Made by a program: the position numbers and the translations under genes
Notes under the pieces: generated by a model
Told to the model about the DNA's origin: nothing
Databases searched by the model: none
The model's input: only the letters and a program-made list of their open reading frames with translations
Shown here: piece after piece, positions 1 to 10,676 of the stretch
Numbering within the stretch: the first letter of the stretch is position 1
Layout of the letters: each line of letters starts with the position of its first letter
Source of the DNA: Sequoia sempervirens
Lineage: Eukaryota; Streptophyta; Pinopsida; Cupressales; Cupressaceae
Reading direction: 5' to 3'
NCBI GenBank assembly: GCA_007258455.2
Contig: VDFB02270651.1
Location: 489,498,711 to 489,562,710, forward strand
Length of the DNA stretch: 64,000 nucleotides

Positions 1-163
1 GATATATCACAAACACCATGCTTCTTCCACCTCTAGCACATCTCAACCAACAAACACTATGGTTAGTCAAGGAGGATCTCATATTCCTCCTCCTTCAACT
101 ATAGCATCCATACCCACCTATACCACTCCTCAAATTACAACAACCATGCAATAGGTTAGTCAA

Positions 164-876
164 GTGATTCCTTCTTTTGCTATTCCAACTAGCATTCCTA
201 CTTCTTTTGTGGCATCGAACGTTCCATCCTCCACCACCTTCACCCCTATTAGTGTCCCCTTCACTTGTCCTAACAATACATACACTCCATCACCATTCTC
301 TCTTCCACCTCATACCACTTACACTGACCCTCTCATAACACAACTCTTCCACACTGTTTCTTCCATGCAACAACAAATGTCCACCATAAACCAAATCCAA
401 AATGAACTACCCAATACTATGTCCATAGTATCCCATTATCTTTGGAAATATTAAGAACACCGATGCCACAAGGCATTGAGATGCCTAGGTTTGAGAAGTA
501 TAGAGGTAAAGGAGATCCTACTAATCATGTCAATGCCTATACCGCCTTATGCAGTGATTTTGTTCTTGACAATAAACTGTTAGCTAAACTGTTTCCTAGG
601 AATTTAAAGGATACTTCCTTGGAGTGGTTTTCCTCTTTACCCAATCATTCAATTCGATCATTTAATGAGCTTGTTGATGCCTTTATAAGTCACTTCCAAG
701 TCCATATGACTCCCAAGAAGACAATGGTTGATTTAATGAGGTGCAAAAAAAATGTTGATGAAAAAGTAACTAATTTCATTTCATGTTATCAGTCATTGTA
801 TGCTCAAGTAGATGTCAAGATTCCCGATTCACATCTCCAAAAGATGTTTATTGAAAAATTGAAAACTCACATTTAG
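164..876 (+). pseudogene. retrotransposon gag (Retrotrans_gag-like), broken
   Basis: Two overlapping open frames (164-454 and 442-876) together read as a gag protein with one frameshift near 442-454. The first part is Pro/Ser/Thr-rich. The second carries the capsid-like core: a MPRFEKYRGKGDP segment, then LAKLFPRNLKDTSLEWF and a SIRSFNELVDAFISHF stretch, the usual spacing of the plant gypsy gag core. A stop (TAG) at 874-876 is followed by further gag-like residues in frame. Gag would package element RNA into virus-like particles in the cytoplasm. The first frame begins at a GTG and probably continues from upstream. No zinc knuckle is seen in this copy. Non-functional. Confidence 0.8.
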
Positions 877-1669
877 GATAAATTGACCCTGATGAAATTT
901 CCTTCTTTCATGCATTTATGCACAACCCTTTGTGACTATCACAACCTGGTTAGTAGTCGTGATGCAAAATCCACTTCTAGCCACACTGAGAAGTTTGAAC
1001 AATGCAACCAAAACAACTCAAAAAACTTTAGAAAACCAAATAAAGGCTTCTTATAGTTCAATCCCCCTCCTCCACAACCAACTCAACCCATTAATACTCA
1101 AGTGGCAGTCACTAAAGCAGTTGTGCCCTTTACCTATGGGGACTCAAAGAGACAATTTACCCCTCTACCTGATACCCTCCATAACACAATGAATCAACTG
1201 ATACAACAATAGATGATTACTTTGCATACAATCAAACCACTTGATCCTACCAAGCCTTTAGCCCCACCTTTAATCCAAATGCCAAAATGGACATGACACA
1301 AAAGAATGCAAGCATCTCAAACACTTAGTGCAAGACCTCATTGATTTCGGTCGTCTATCTGTTTCAAATATTGATGTTAAAGGAAATTCGTCTATTGCCC
1401 CGCCCAACTAGAATTTTCAAATTTTTACCAACACAATGCCTAAACACAATGTTTCGTTTGTCAAATCCAGTGAACCTTCAAACAATGATGTGATGAATTT
1501 CGATACAAATGATGAACAACATGATATTACTCCAAATGTTACACATGTTAATCCTATTGATGAAATGGTAATGTTATCCCTCATAATGGCCAAACTAAAA
1601 AATCTCTTGATATTACTTTTTCTTCTCACAATATACTTAAAAACCTTCCTGATGGTCCTCTTTACATAG

Positions 1670-2155
1670 CTGGCCGCATTTATGATAAGCCCACCAATGG
1701 GATATTAATAGATCCCGCCTGTGGTGAGAACGTGATTACAAAAGAATTTTTGGTATTACATAATCTTTATCAAGATGATTATGACAAACCAACAATATGG
1801 ATTAAAACACATCATGGTTTCACGTGCCCTACGATCGGATCAAATGTACTCCCATTATAGATAGGACCTAAAATATTGGATGTAACATTCTCTATCATTC
1901 CACAGTCAAATCAGTTTCGTCTACGGCTAGGTCATCCTTGGCTTTGCTTGATGAAAGTTGTCCCTTTAGTTGTTCACCAATGTTTGAAGTTTCCGCTAGA
2001 CAATGATATATTTATTATACACCATAGTGGCTTTAATCCATTATCTTCTAAAGGTAATTTTTCCTTGGAAGCCTTCTGGCCTGAACCTATGGAACCCATC
2101 ACCCCTCGCAGAGACTTCCTTTTCATTTCATATCAAAAGTTCAAAGCAAAATGAA
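1670..2155 (+). pseudogene. retrotransposon aspartic protease, decayed
   Basis: The frame reads GILIDPACGENVITKEF near 1698 and ends with a RLRLGHPWL motif near 1920, matching the start and the LLGRPW signature of plant gypsy proteases. The catalytic D-S/T-G triad is replaced by D-P-A, and a stop codon (TAG near 1858) splits the domain, so no active enzyme is expected. A Pro/His-rich linker follows. The assignment rests on the two motifs and the position after gag; the intervening stretch is weak. Confidence 0.6.
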
Positions 2156-2163
2156 TAGCTAAA

Positions 2164-2834
2164 TTGTCTCTTCACCACATGTCCCCATCAAATTTTGACA
2201 CTCCTATCTTAGATGAGACAATTCTTCAACCTGACTCCAAACCTGAACAAACATTACAACCTTTCAAGAAACGAACAATAAACACTTCACCTTCATCATC
2301 TAAACTCCCAAGAGATAATGAAACCAAGCCTATCATGCCTCCCCACATTAAATAAGTTTATAAATCAAAAGAGAAAGTGATTGAACCACCTCCTTTGGTT
2401 CCTTTTGTTCCCCCCCTTGGGAAGAAAAGGATCCTATCATGGATCAACCCACTCTTACTCCTAAAATACTTCAAAATAGAATTAAAGGAAACCAAGGTGC
2501 TAGAGCGCATAGGCATCATCGTTGTCTCCTTGCTCGTCAGCTACATGTAGAAGAAAATAATGAAAATCAAGATCCACATTTGACAAAAGCAATACCCAAC
2601 CACCATCCTCCTCCTGACCCACCACAACATAGTACAACACAACCATCACAACACAATGATATGATACAACAACAACTCTTGATGCACCCTCCATTGGAAA
2701 TTACCATTGGTCCTCCTATTGTGATCAACTTAGATGATGATGAGGAAACAACAAAAAATGCTGACAAGATACATGATGAATTAAATACATTGTTTTCCTC
2801 ATCTATGAGCTTCACTAAGATATCTCCTATCTAG
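2164..2834 (+). pseudogene. gag-pol linker remnant, Pro/Gln/His-rich
   Basis: Two open frames (2164-2355 and 2439-2834, 63 and 131 residues) are rich in Pro, Gln, His, Asn and Thr and end in an acidic DDDEE patch. In the paralogous element at 39-45 kb a comparable low-complexity stretch accompanies the protease. I recognise no catalytic domain. This is probably the decayed spacer of the element polyprotein; it could be chance reading through biased sequence. Confidence 0.4.
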
Positions 2835-3746
2835 AGTGATGAACCTAGTACTTCCCCTAGTTAAACACTTGCAATTGTCCCTTTGGATAGTCAACTGCCC
2901 TCACAATACACTAAACATGATTGGGAGGTAGATGACTTGTGAGATGGTTGACTTGAATTTTCCCTCCTAGCCTTTTTACATTTTCCTTTTTCTTTTTCTT
3001 TTCTTTGGTGTGATTGCATGTGTGTAATTTTCTCCCCTGTAATGTGTGTTTAATGTTCTCTCTCTTTATGCACTTCCTCTTTATATACCTTCATTCTTTT
3101 ATATATCGTACATTGCTTTCGCTTTTTTGCTTTTGTTTTTGTTTTCCTTTTGGGGATGACACAAAGTGTTGAGATGCCTTATGTCTCTTCCATGTTGACC
3201 CAAAAGGTCCCTTTTCCTTTTACTTTGTCTTTTCTTGTGTTTTACTTTTGGGGATGATACAAGGCATTGAGACCAAAATGTCTCCTTCATGTAGACCCTG
3301 AAACTTTTTCTTTTCTTTCACCTTTTCATTTTCCTTTGCTTGTGTTTTCCTTTTGGGGATGATGCAAAGCGTTGAGACCGTAATGTCTTTTCCATGTTGA
3401 CCCAAAATAGATTTTATTTTCCTTTTTTTTTCACTCTCTTTGTGTCATTCTTCCAGTTCTATGTATTTGGGGAATGATGATAGTTATGAGCTCTTTCATA
3501 AAAATATTGCAGCAACAAACATACTGACCCCAAATCCATAGATCCCTTATGTGTTTGGTGTGTTCCTTTTGGGGGCAACCCCTCTTTATTTTGTTCCTTT
3601 TTCCTTTGCATGACACAACCTTACTTGGAAATGTATGACTTGGCATAAGGGATTTTCAAGTTGGCTCCCATGTCTTGTTTCTTTTTGCATTTTTCATTTT
3701 CTACTTTAAAGTAATTGCTCATAGAACAACCTGTAGCAATTCCTTT
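2835..3746 (+). repeat. pyrimidine-rich non-coding region with about 100-bp tandem repeats
   Basis: A T/C-rich stretch follows the last open frame. The block beginning TTTTGGGGATGA recurs at 3148, 3246 and 3351 (spacings 98 and 105), each followed by a similar GTTGAGAC..ATGTC..CCATGTTGACCC segment. A weaker fourth unit may start near 3467. The open frames on the minus strand here are products of the biased composition and repeats. No gene is seen. Confidence 0.65.
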
Positions 3747-3756
3747 AAAGTGGGGG
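3747..3756 (+). promoter_or_regulatory. first polypurine tract (PPT1) of element W copy 1
   Basis: AAAGTGGGGG followed by CATACATTGGCATTATT. An identical tract with related flank lies at 42631-42640 in the other W element. Polypurine tracts prime plus-strand synthesis; this one is about 930 bp before the tract that abuts the LTR. Extra priming is inference. Confidence 0.5.
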
Positions 3757-4678
3757 CATACATTGGCATTATTCATTATTCATTTTTCTTGGTTCTTAGT
3801 GTAGCCTTCTTGTTCCATATGATGCGTTTGTCACATTGTGGATGACATAGGGTGTGATGTCCTTCATAAGTGTGATCTATCTTAGCATATTGCATTCCTC
3901 TTGGTGGCTTGATGAAACAAAAATCATCCCCTAAGTTGTGAATTTTCTATTATTTGATTGGTACTCTCTTGGAGACATTAGACAAAATTTTCCCTAAGTT
4001 ATAGACCTCGCATGAACTAAACAAGACTCCTTTGAACATCTTTTTCATTTTACATTTTTTCATTTTGCATTTTGCACTCATATGGCCACCTTGCACAACA
4101 CAACTTGCATGCCTGTGGTGCCATCCTGCTTGTTCATGAGTTCTAAGCATACGAAGCTATGATTGTCTCATGAAGCACAAAATGACATTTCCCTTTCCCT
4201 TTGTGGTGCTTTATTAAAGTTATCAAGAGGTATAACTTTGATATGGTTAAGCGGGAAGCCCATTTTGAGGCACAACTTTCCCCATAGCCACCTATGTGTT
4301 TGTGAGTACATACCAGCCGAGTGTATGTTTCTCACCTTTTGGGCCTTCTCACCGAGTAGACAACCATGAGTTTTGTCACCCCAGAGTGAGATGCATTTTC
4401 TTTTTCAAACAAATAGCCTAGATCTGATCCACAACTATTTGTCTGAAACGATCAAAGCTTGATCTGACTTTTCCTTTTATTCTCTCCATTTTCTTTTTCT
4501 CTTTCACATGTGTGTTCCTTTGTTCTTATGTTTAGTTCGCCATGGGATCTTCATCCTAGGGGATTGATCATCCCTCTTGATCATTGTTGTCTCATCTTGA
4601 TAGCATAACTGCATTTGGATCCCTCTTGACATGCATGACTACTTCAGTGTGAGTTTGAAGCAACTTTATCCTCTTACT
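3757..4678 (+). other. non-coding stretch between the two polypurine tracts of W copy 1
   Basis: No sustained coding frame. The segment from about 4000 to 4500 aligns by eye with 42780-43250 in W copy 2, sharing for example ATATGGCCACCTTGCA, TTGTTCATGAG and AATAGCCTAGATCTGATCC. Such sharing between two decayed copies fits an element-specific untranslated region. Confidence 0.6.
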
Positions 4679-4688
4679 AAAGTGGGGG
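4679..4688 (+). promoter_or_regulatory. second polypurine tract (PPT2) next to the 3' LTR
   Basis: AAAGTGGGGG directly before CTAAATGTACTATAG, where the LTR begins with TG at 4694. The equivalent in W copy 2 is 43489-43498 followed by CTAGATGTAATGATAG. Position immediately upstream of the LTR is the expected place for the plus-strand primer. Confidence 0.7.
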
Positions 4689-5147
4689 CTAAATGTACTA
4701 TAGAAAAATGAATCTTTGGACATTTTCATGGTCATTTGGGTCTTTTTCCTATGATGCTTGGCTTATTCTTCTTAGAGTTAATGTTGTAATGTGACTTATA
4801 CATTCACATTAGGTCTTGAATATTCAAATTATTAAGACTTTATGATGTCTTGTGAAGGTGTTGTGAAGTGTTGTAACACATTTCTACACTTTTCTAAACT
4901 CTTCTTCTTATAATTCATCTAAATATCCCATTTTTATCCCTTGCCAAGTCTTATTTGAAGTTTTGTGAATTATTATAAGAAACTTTCATGCTTTTCTAGG
5001 CTTGTCACCACTAATTATACCTTTTCAATGCTTTATTTGGCCCCTTTATGCACTTATAGGCCTTAATTAAGTGTGTTTTTGAATATAAACTCGACAAACA
5101 ACATTAAAGACAACTTAATTCCCAACACCCACTTGCAAGCCTTGAGT

Positions 5148-5181
5148 GGGACCCATTCACCATGGGTGGTGAATGAGTCCC
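5148..5181 (+). repeat. LTR hairpin, 15-base arms
   Basis: Left arm GGGACCCATTCACCA (5148-5162), loop TGGG, right arm TGGTGAATGAGTCCC (5167-5181). Fourteen of fifteen positions pair. It lies about 454 bases into the LTR; a comparable hairpin lies 459 bases into the W LTR at 43504. Confidence 0.8.
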
Positions 5182-5734
5182 TCTTGGCACAAAATTCAAA
5201 ATAAGTTTAAATTTCTTTTAGGTTTTTATTCATTAAGACCTTAGGTCATCCTGTGATGCTGTATTTTTGAGAAACTGGGGCATAAGTGTATAAGTTTTTT
5301 TCTATCCATTTCAACCCCCATTCATTCATGCATTCAATCCATCATAGCATTCAGGTATTCTAGCATATTTATTCATTCAATCAAGTAATTATCAAGCATC
5401 TTGGAGCAACCATTGACATATCTTCAGACTTTAACAAGGGTTTGGTCTTGTAGGTAGATTTTTCAAAGAGATAGGTATTGAAAAGTGGTCAGCAATTCAT
5501 CAAAGCTATTCAAGTCAACATAAGTCCTAATTCAAGATTGGAGACATCATTTAACCCATTTTCTACAGATTTGGATATGTCAACTAGACAAGAAGACAAG
5601 TATAGATCTGGACCGACATAGTTGAATTCAAAATACTGGTGAATGAGTTCCACTTCCAGGCTAGAAAAAGTAACTTCCAAGGATTTCAATTCCTGACATC
5701 CTGAAACTTGTTTTAGCAGAATTTACCAGAACTT

Positions 5735-5767
5735 GGACTGATTCACCATCTATGGCGAATGAGTCCC
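5735..5767 (+). repeat. second LTR hairpin, family W
   Basis: GGACTGATTCACCA (5735-5748), loop TCTA, then TGGCGAATGAGTCC from 5753. Two mismatches in 14 positions. Same motif as 5148-5181. Confidence 0.65.
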
Positions 5768-6065
5768 AGTGGTCATCAACAGTGATTTCTAAAACATTTT
5801 GGAACCTTCTAGCATCAAAATTCTATCTCTAGGTGTACTCCATTCAATTTCATTAAGTTTTGCTTTCATTTGTGCATGTTTCTAGCTCATTTCTGCATAT
5901 CACACTATGTTTTCAAACTCTTCATATTTCTTAGGTTTTACATAAATAATCATTCTATTTCTTTAGTCCATTTCACTTAGATAATTGAATTTAGGCATAA
6001 TTTCATTGTACTTGCATTAGTTTGAGTGAACCATTTAGATTTTGTGTAGGATCTATCGCTCTCCT

Positions 6066-7130
6066 TTAGGTGAAAAACCCTAATTGAGCAAGAGTGTCAT
6101 AGCATCCTAAACCACAAAAAATATTTGGTTCAATTAGGACAATGCCATTCATTATTAGCTTTATGAATTTTTTTTCATATATCTTCATGGTAGGAATTAC
6201 TTGCAATGCAATGTTAAAGAGAGAGTCTTTTGGGGGACTCAATAAGAACCCCTGGCTCTTATTAAACATGTCCTCATTTCTTGCCTTCCAAATGTGACAA
6301 AGAATCTCTGTACATATAATTTTCCAAAATAAATGTAGATCCTTGTTTTTTTTTAATCATTCCCCATTACTTATTTATTTCTAGTTGGCTTTTCCATTTT
6401 TGCACCATATATTCAGACCATTACAAAACAGATTCCAAATTTCACTTGGAAAAAGACAATCAAAGAAGATATGATTAACAGTTTCAGAAACTATACAAAT
6501 AATTTATATATCTATATCGACATGATTAAGTTTAAAAGGAATATTTTGCAACAAAATTATCCATCTAAAACATGCTTTTTTAAATCCATGGTATCATTCC
6601 AAAGAGAACAAAAAGTCCTTTTCTAAATTTTACCATCCAAATTTTAAATATTCAGAAGGAGGTTTAGATTTGTTAATTTCTTTATATATAAGTTTAGTCT
6701 TGATTTCACATAGTGGACTTGAGCCTTTCCAGTTATAGATAAGCAGATTACTATCCTTTTCATTAATCTTGGGATTCATAAGAAGGTTCTTACAATAATC
6801 CTTGATAATAGAGTAAGTTCTAAAGTTAGATCGAGGTAGGTCAAATTCCTCTTTTAATTGAACCCAATCCACCAACATTCCATTTCTCAAAACATTACCA
6901 AAGGTCTTAATTCTAGCTTGGGCCTAGTTTTTAGAAGAACAACCTTACAAGAGGGCCAAAGGTTTCCCATTATGCTCCAAGTTCCACCAAATAGACCTAT
7001 TGGGGTGAATGAATTTTGCATCATGTTCAAAGAAAAGAGGGAAATGTATACTTCCTCTTACCATCTCCCATACTCTCTAGATACTTTTGAAGACCACTAA
7101 ACCTACAAGCACTCTTTGGTGCTTGGTAAT
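6066..7130 (-). pseudogene. LINE ORF2 carboxy-terminal region
   Basis: Minus-strand frames 6630-6890 and 6066-6269 carry residues resembling the region after RT in plant LINEs (a WVQLKEEFDLPRSNFRTYS stretch, then IYNWKGSS, then HIWKARNEDMFN). The fragments are in different frames and are separated by stops. Recognised mainly from the HIWKARN motif and the position downstream of RT. Confidence 0.6.
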
Positions 7131-7679
7131 AAGAAGATCATTGAAGGGAAAATCTTACCAAGATTTTTCCAACTTAGGTACAACATTCATAATATTATTT
7201 CTTATTAGAACCCTCTAGGGTTCATTTCCTTCAAGGGCATTAATAATCTAGTGTACAACCAGAGCAATGCCATATTTCTTGAGATATTTGAGACCAAGCA
7301 CCCCATGGCCTTTATCAGGAAAACACCACTCCCATTTCACAGAGTGAACTTTCCTCCTTCATTTTCCATCCAACCATAGAAAACATTTGATTTTTTTCTC
7401 CACTTCATTAACCTAGTACTTAACTACTAAAAACAAAATTGATGCAAATTAAATAGTGTAAGAAGACATGATTTATTGAAAAACTTACAGTCTACTAGCC
7501 AGAGAAAGGTATAGCCTATTCTAGCTATCAAGCTTCTTGTCAATATTTGTTTTGATCCAAAGCCACATCTCTTTGAGGTTTGGGAAGACCAAGAATGGGA
7601 TCCCAAGGTACCTTATCTGCTTATGGGGGCCTCCCCATTGGAAATCAAACCTCTACAACCAATTAGGGTTTGCTTTAGA

Positions 7680-8755
7680 CTAACCAATAATTATGGATTT
7701 TTCCTTGGAAATTTTAGCTATTGAAGCCATGTAGAAGAGATCAAGGTTACTCATTAAATTGTCCATATTTTCTTCTTCCAGGTCCATAAATAAGATAGTA
7801 TCACCCATAAAGTGGATGTTAAGAAGATCATTTTGGTCGAGGGGGGTTATTCCCTTGACCTTTGGGGAACAACTTAAGTCCCTCAATAAGTAATGCAAGG
7901 CATCTAAAGCAATGAAAAACAAGGCAAGGGCTAGGGGGAACCCCTGCTTGATGGATCTTTCAAGAGAGAAGGCTTCAGTTTGGGATCCATTTACTTCAAT
8001 TTGAGTAGTAGCCTCCTTAAAAAATGTGCTAACCATGTTACAAAAGGCTTTAAGGGCCATTTTAATGAATGCCAATTCTACTCTATCATAAGCTTTCTCA
8101 AAGTCAAGCAATAGTATAGCAGGGTTCTACTTGGTGTGCCTATCCCACTCCATGCCACCCAACTAGTTAGAAGATTATCCAAAATGTACCTCCATTTAAT
8201 GAAGCCGGTTTGAGTGTTTATAAACTTGGGGAGGATATTAGCAATCCTCAGTGCCACTAGTTTTTCCAAAATTTTATATGAAATGTTTAGGAGAGTGATT
8301 GGTCTCTAGTTTTTTATCAAGGTCTTGTCTCCCTCCTTAAGAAGAAGTTTAATGAGACCCTTATCTATGCTTCTTCCAAGGGAGCCTCTGTTTAAAGCTT
8401 CTAGATATGCTTGATGAAGGTCATCATAGATCCACTAAATGAAATTCTTGTAGAATTCAATGAAAAGTCCATCCACTCCAGGGGACTTGTCATTGCTCAT
8501 GGAATTAATTTCCTTTTTGATATGTTCTTTAGTGATGTTCCTTGAAAGAACATAGGCATCTTCCTCAAAGATTTTTTTGGGGATTAGTTGCTTTATTACT
8601 ACCCTAGAATTGATACATTCTTCCCTATTTCCTTTGGATTGGAAATGTTCTTTGTTTAATTGGAATAAATGATGTCTGACATCCTCCTAGTTAGAAATGA
8701 CAAACCCATTACGACAAATTTGGTCAATCTATTATTTCATTCCTTTAAATGAATG
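7680..8755 (-). pseudogene. LINE reverse transcriptase domain, broken
   Basis: Minus-strand frames give, in order, NSMSNDKSPGVDGLFIEFY, RPITLLNISYKILEKLVA, INTQTGFIKWRYILDNLL, LDFEKAYDRVE, SIKQGFPLALALF and HFMGDTILFMD. These are the successive motifs of L1-clade reverse transcriptase. The catalytic F-A-D-D box reads F-M-G-D-T, so the second aspartate is lost, and the usual Q-G-D-P reads Q-G-F-P. At least one frameshift (near 8078-8111) and several stops interrupt it. The protein would have copied LINE RNA at the target site; this copy cannot. The longest uninterrupted frame is 7680-8111. Confidence 0.85.
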
Positions 8756-9110
8756 ACATAATAGAGAGTGGAAGAAGGGAAGGATATATATGTAATAGAC
8801 TAAGAGAAATATGAGTAAAAGAGACTAATGTATGGAAGGATAAATTTATAGACATTAGATAAGAGTTAAACGAGATTATAGGGGAAGATATTACATTATA
8901 CTAATTTTTATTTGATTAATAGAATGGATACCATAGTTCTATCTATATGATGTTGTCTATTATTTTGTGGATATATAAATAGTTAACCATATGTTTGATT
9001 GCATTGGTGTTCACCTTTATATTACTGAGTCTAGGGTATAAAATACAACACTTAGAAAATACTTGGGGCTCACAACTTCTATCTGTGCTTCATAATATTT
9101 CTTGCTAACA
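8750..9110 (+). repeat. gypsy-type LTR fragment, family G, copy 1
   Basis: Aligns with 11175-11500 and 49150-49512, sharing for example TTAGATAAGAGTTAAAC, TTTGATTAATAGAATGGATAC and GATATATAAATAGTTAACC. The 5' part present in the copy at 48994 is missing; the truncation falls where the minus-strand LINE begins. The right end is placed at CTAACA (9110), followed by TTGGTTCTATTACTAGG, which may be a degenerate primer binding site. A TATATAAATA stretch could be the LTR TATA box. Confidence 0.65.
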
Positions 9111-10319
9111 TTGGTTCTATTACTAGGACCCTAGTTAGGTGATATAAATAATAGAACACCCCAAAATATTGCATTTTAAAATCAAACACCTAAACACAAA
9201 GATAATGAATGAAGGTATAAAAATCTAAAGGACTATCTTCTTGGTGATTACCTTGTGAGAGGGGGTTAGACACCAACGAAATGGAGAATGGAAAGGGGGA
9301 AGATTCTAAATAGGATCTCCAAAGAGATGTGAGTCCTAAGAGAAAGGATACAAAGTAACTACCATGGGAAGCGATAAAAGGATTAATGAAACTCCACATC
9401 AACTATACTCATGAAAAAAGGAGATAAAACAACCTCAAGAAATATTATAGAATAAATTTAGTTTGTAAGAAAAGTAAACATGGTTAGCCCATATGAAGAA
9501 GAGAAAAGAAAACAATAGAGGATTAAAAGAAGAGAAAGACATTGTAGAAGAATGGAGACTATAGAAATAATGAGAAGTGAGCATGTAAATGATGTTACTA
9601 CTAAGTGCATCAAAAGGGGTGCTACAAAGGAAAAAGAAAAAGAGGATAAGGAAGAAAATTGGGAAGCTCCAAAAAGATCAAAAAATTGTTGAGAAAATGA
9701 CAACTAATAACTAGCTTAAAGAAGAGTATTAATGACTATGGAGAATTCAAGAGATTGTTATTAGGATCTTACAATAAGACAAAAACTCTATTATTACCAC
9801 AACCTTTTAAAGGTCCAAAAATCATACCAAATAGGTCTATCAAATCTTACCATCAACTTGGATGATAAATTTGTAGGATTTATGAAAAATCCATAGAAGA
9901 CCCTATCATTCAAGGAAATTATTTAGAGGAATTAGTCAATCGAAGCATACAAAAATTAAAAGAAGAAAAAACAATAAAAATCAAAGAGAATAGATTGAAT
10001 TTGGGAGAAGAATTATATTTACAATGAAACAAAATGACATTAATAAATAAGATTATGAAAAGATATTTTAAAGAGTCATAAGCCCCTGACCAGGATCCAT
10101 CCCCTTAGCTATATAAGAGTCGAAGAATTCTAAAAGAAGAGATACCTCAAGACAAGAAAACAAGAGAAGAAGGAAGAGAAGTAGAGTGGGAATAAATACT
10201 AGGAAAAGAATACTTCTGTATTAAACTAGAAAGATGCAAGGGTAGATAATACAAACCCTACATAGTCACAAAAGCAAAGAAAGAAAAAGAAGAAAAACCT
10301 AGTTTGTAAATCTGGAAGG
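9111..10319 (+). other. internal region of a family G element, 5' leader and gag amino-terminal debris
   Basis: Strongly purine-rich on the plus strand. From ATG at 9483 a frame reads MVSPYEEEKRKQ, a stop, then a long Lys/Glu/Arg-rich stretch to a TGA near 9690, which may be the decayed start of gag. The remainder to 10319 has no recognisable domain. Minus-strand open frames here (9190-9703) mirror the purine bias and are not supported as genes. Confidence 0.4.
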
Positions 10320-10676
10320 TTGGAATTAAATAGAAAAAAGGAAAAGGCAAATTATTCAATTAAGATCGATATATTTGGAAAAGATACGATAGAAGCAAGA
10401 GAGAACATATTCTTATTGGAATCTCTATGGGAAAGACACGATATTGATGAAGATAAAACAACACTACTTGACTTTGTATCCTCACTTCAAAAATATATTT
10501 TAGATTGGTATAAGAGGACCTACCCTAAATATGGGAAAATATGGAGTGAAGTAAAACAAGACTTCCTCTCTAATTTTGATACTTTGGACATCCCCATAGA
10601 GAGTGTAAGTAAGATGAGTGATCTAATACAAAGGGAAGATGAATCTGTAAAAGAATATGACAAATTATTCAAATAA
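10320..10676 (+). pseudogene. retrotransposon gag core, partial
   Basis: A 118-residue frame with DIFGKDTIEARENIFLLE, LLDFVSSLQKYILDWYKRT and a ..KQDFLSNFDTL.. then ..IQREDESVKEYDKLFK ending. The pattern (hydrophobic helix with a Trp-Tyr/Phe, then a short linker, then ..F...F, then a ..ESV..Y...F end) is that of Retrotrans_gag capsid domains. It lies between two copies of LTR family G, fitting an internally deleted gypsy element. It has no zinc knuckle and ends at a TAA followed by more residues that could be gag. Function as a capsid protein is inferred. Confidence 0.6.

Larger units (their letters stand above)
1..6099 (+). mobile_element. LTR retrotransposon, family W, copy 1 (left end outside window)
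   Basis: The order is gag remnant (164-876), protease remnant (about 1670-2150), a low-complexity linker, a long non-coding stretch with two polypurine tracts, then a 3' LTR (4694-6099). This is the Ty3/gypsy order for gag and protease. No reverse transcriptase, RNase H or integrase can be read between the protease and the LTR, so the copy is non-autonomous or internally deleted. The second half aligns by eye with the element at 38322-45305, including both polypurine tracts and the sequence between them. The 5' LTR would lie left of the window. Family membership is seen in the sequence; the Ty3/gypsy assignment rests on the gag and protease motifs. Confidence 0.8.
4694..6099 (+). repeat. LTR, family W (3' LTR of copy 1)
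   Basis: Starts TGTACTATAG after the polypurine tract and ends near GTGTCA at 6099, just after the family motif TTTAGGTGAAAAACCCTA. The same tail motif ends the LTR at 38322-39344 and the fragment at 31590-32300. Two inverted-repeat motifs lie at 5148-5181 and 5735-5767. The 3' boundary is uncertain by about 10 bases because no target duplication could be checked. Confidence 0.7.
6066..8755 (-). mobile_element. LINE (L1-type), 5'-truncated and decayed
   Basis: Read on the minus strand, the order is an RT amino-terminal part (about 8755-8280), RT core (8269-7680) and a carboxy-terminal region with a zf-RVT-like tail (about 7130-6066). The tail includes HIWKARNEDMFN, typical of the end of plant LINE ORF2. 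The endonuclease domain expected upstream is missing, and the homology stops at about 8755 where LTR sequence begins, so this is a 5'-truncated insertion, the usual fate of LINEs. Stops and frameshifts are frequent. No clear poly(A) tail is visible at the 6066 end, where the element abuts the W LTR. Confidence 0.8.

Noticed and set aside
1417..1669. Opposing frames 1417-1629 (minus) and 1436-1669 (plus)
   Set aside because: The plus-strand one is probably gag-protease linker debris and the minus one its shadow; neither shows a domain.
3099..3646. Lys/Gln-rich minus-strand frames
   Set aside because: Produced by pyrimidine-rich tandem repeats on the plus strand.
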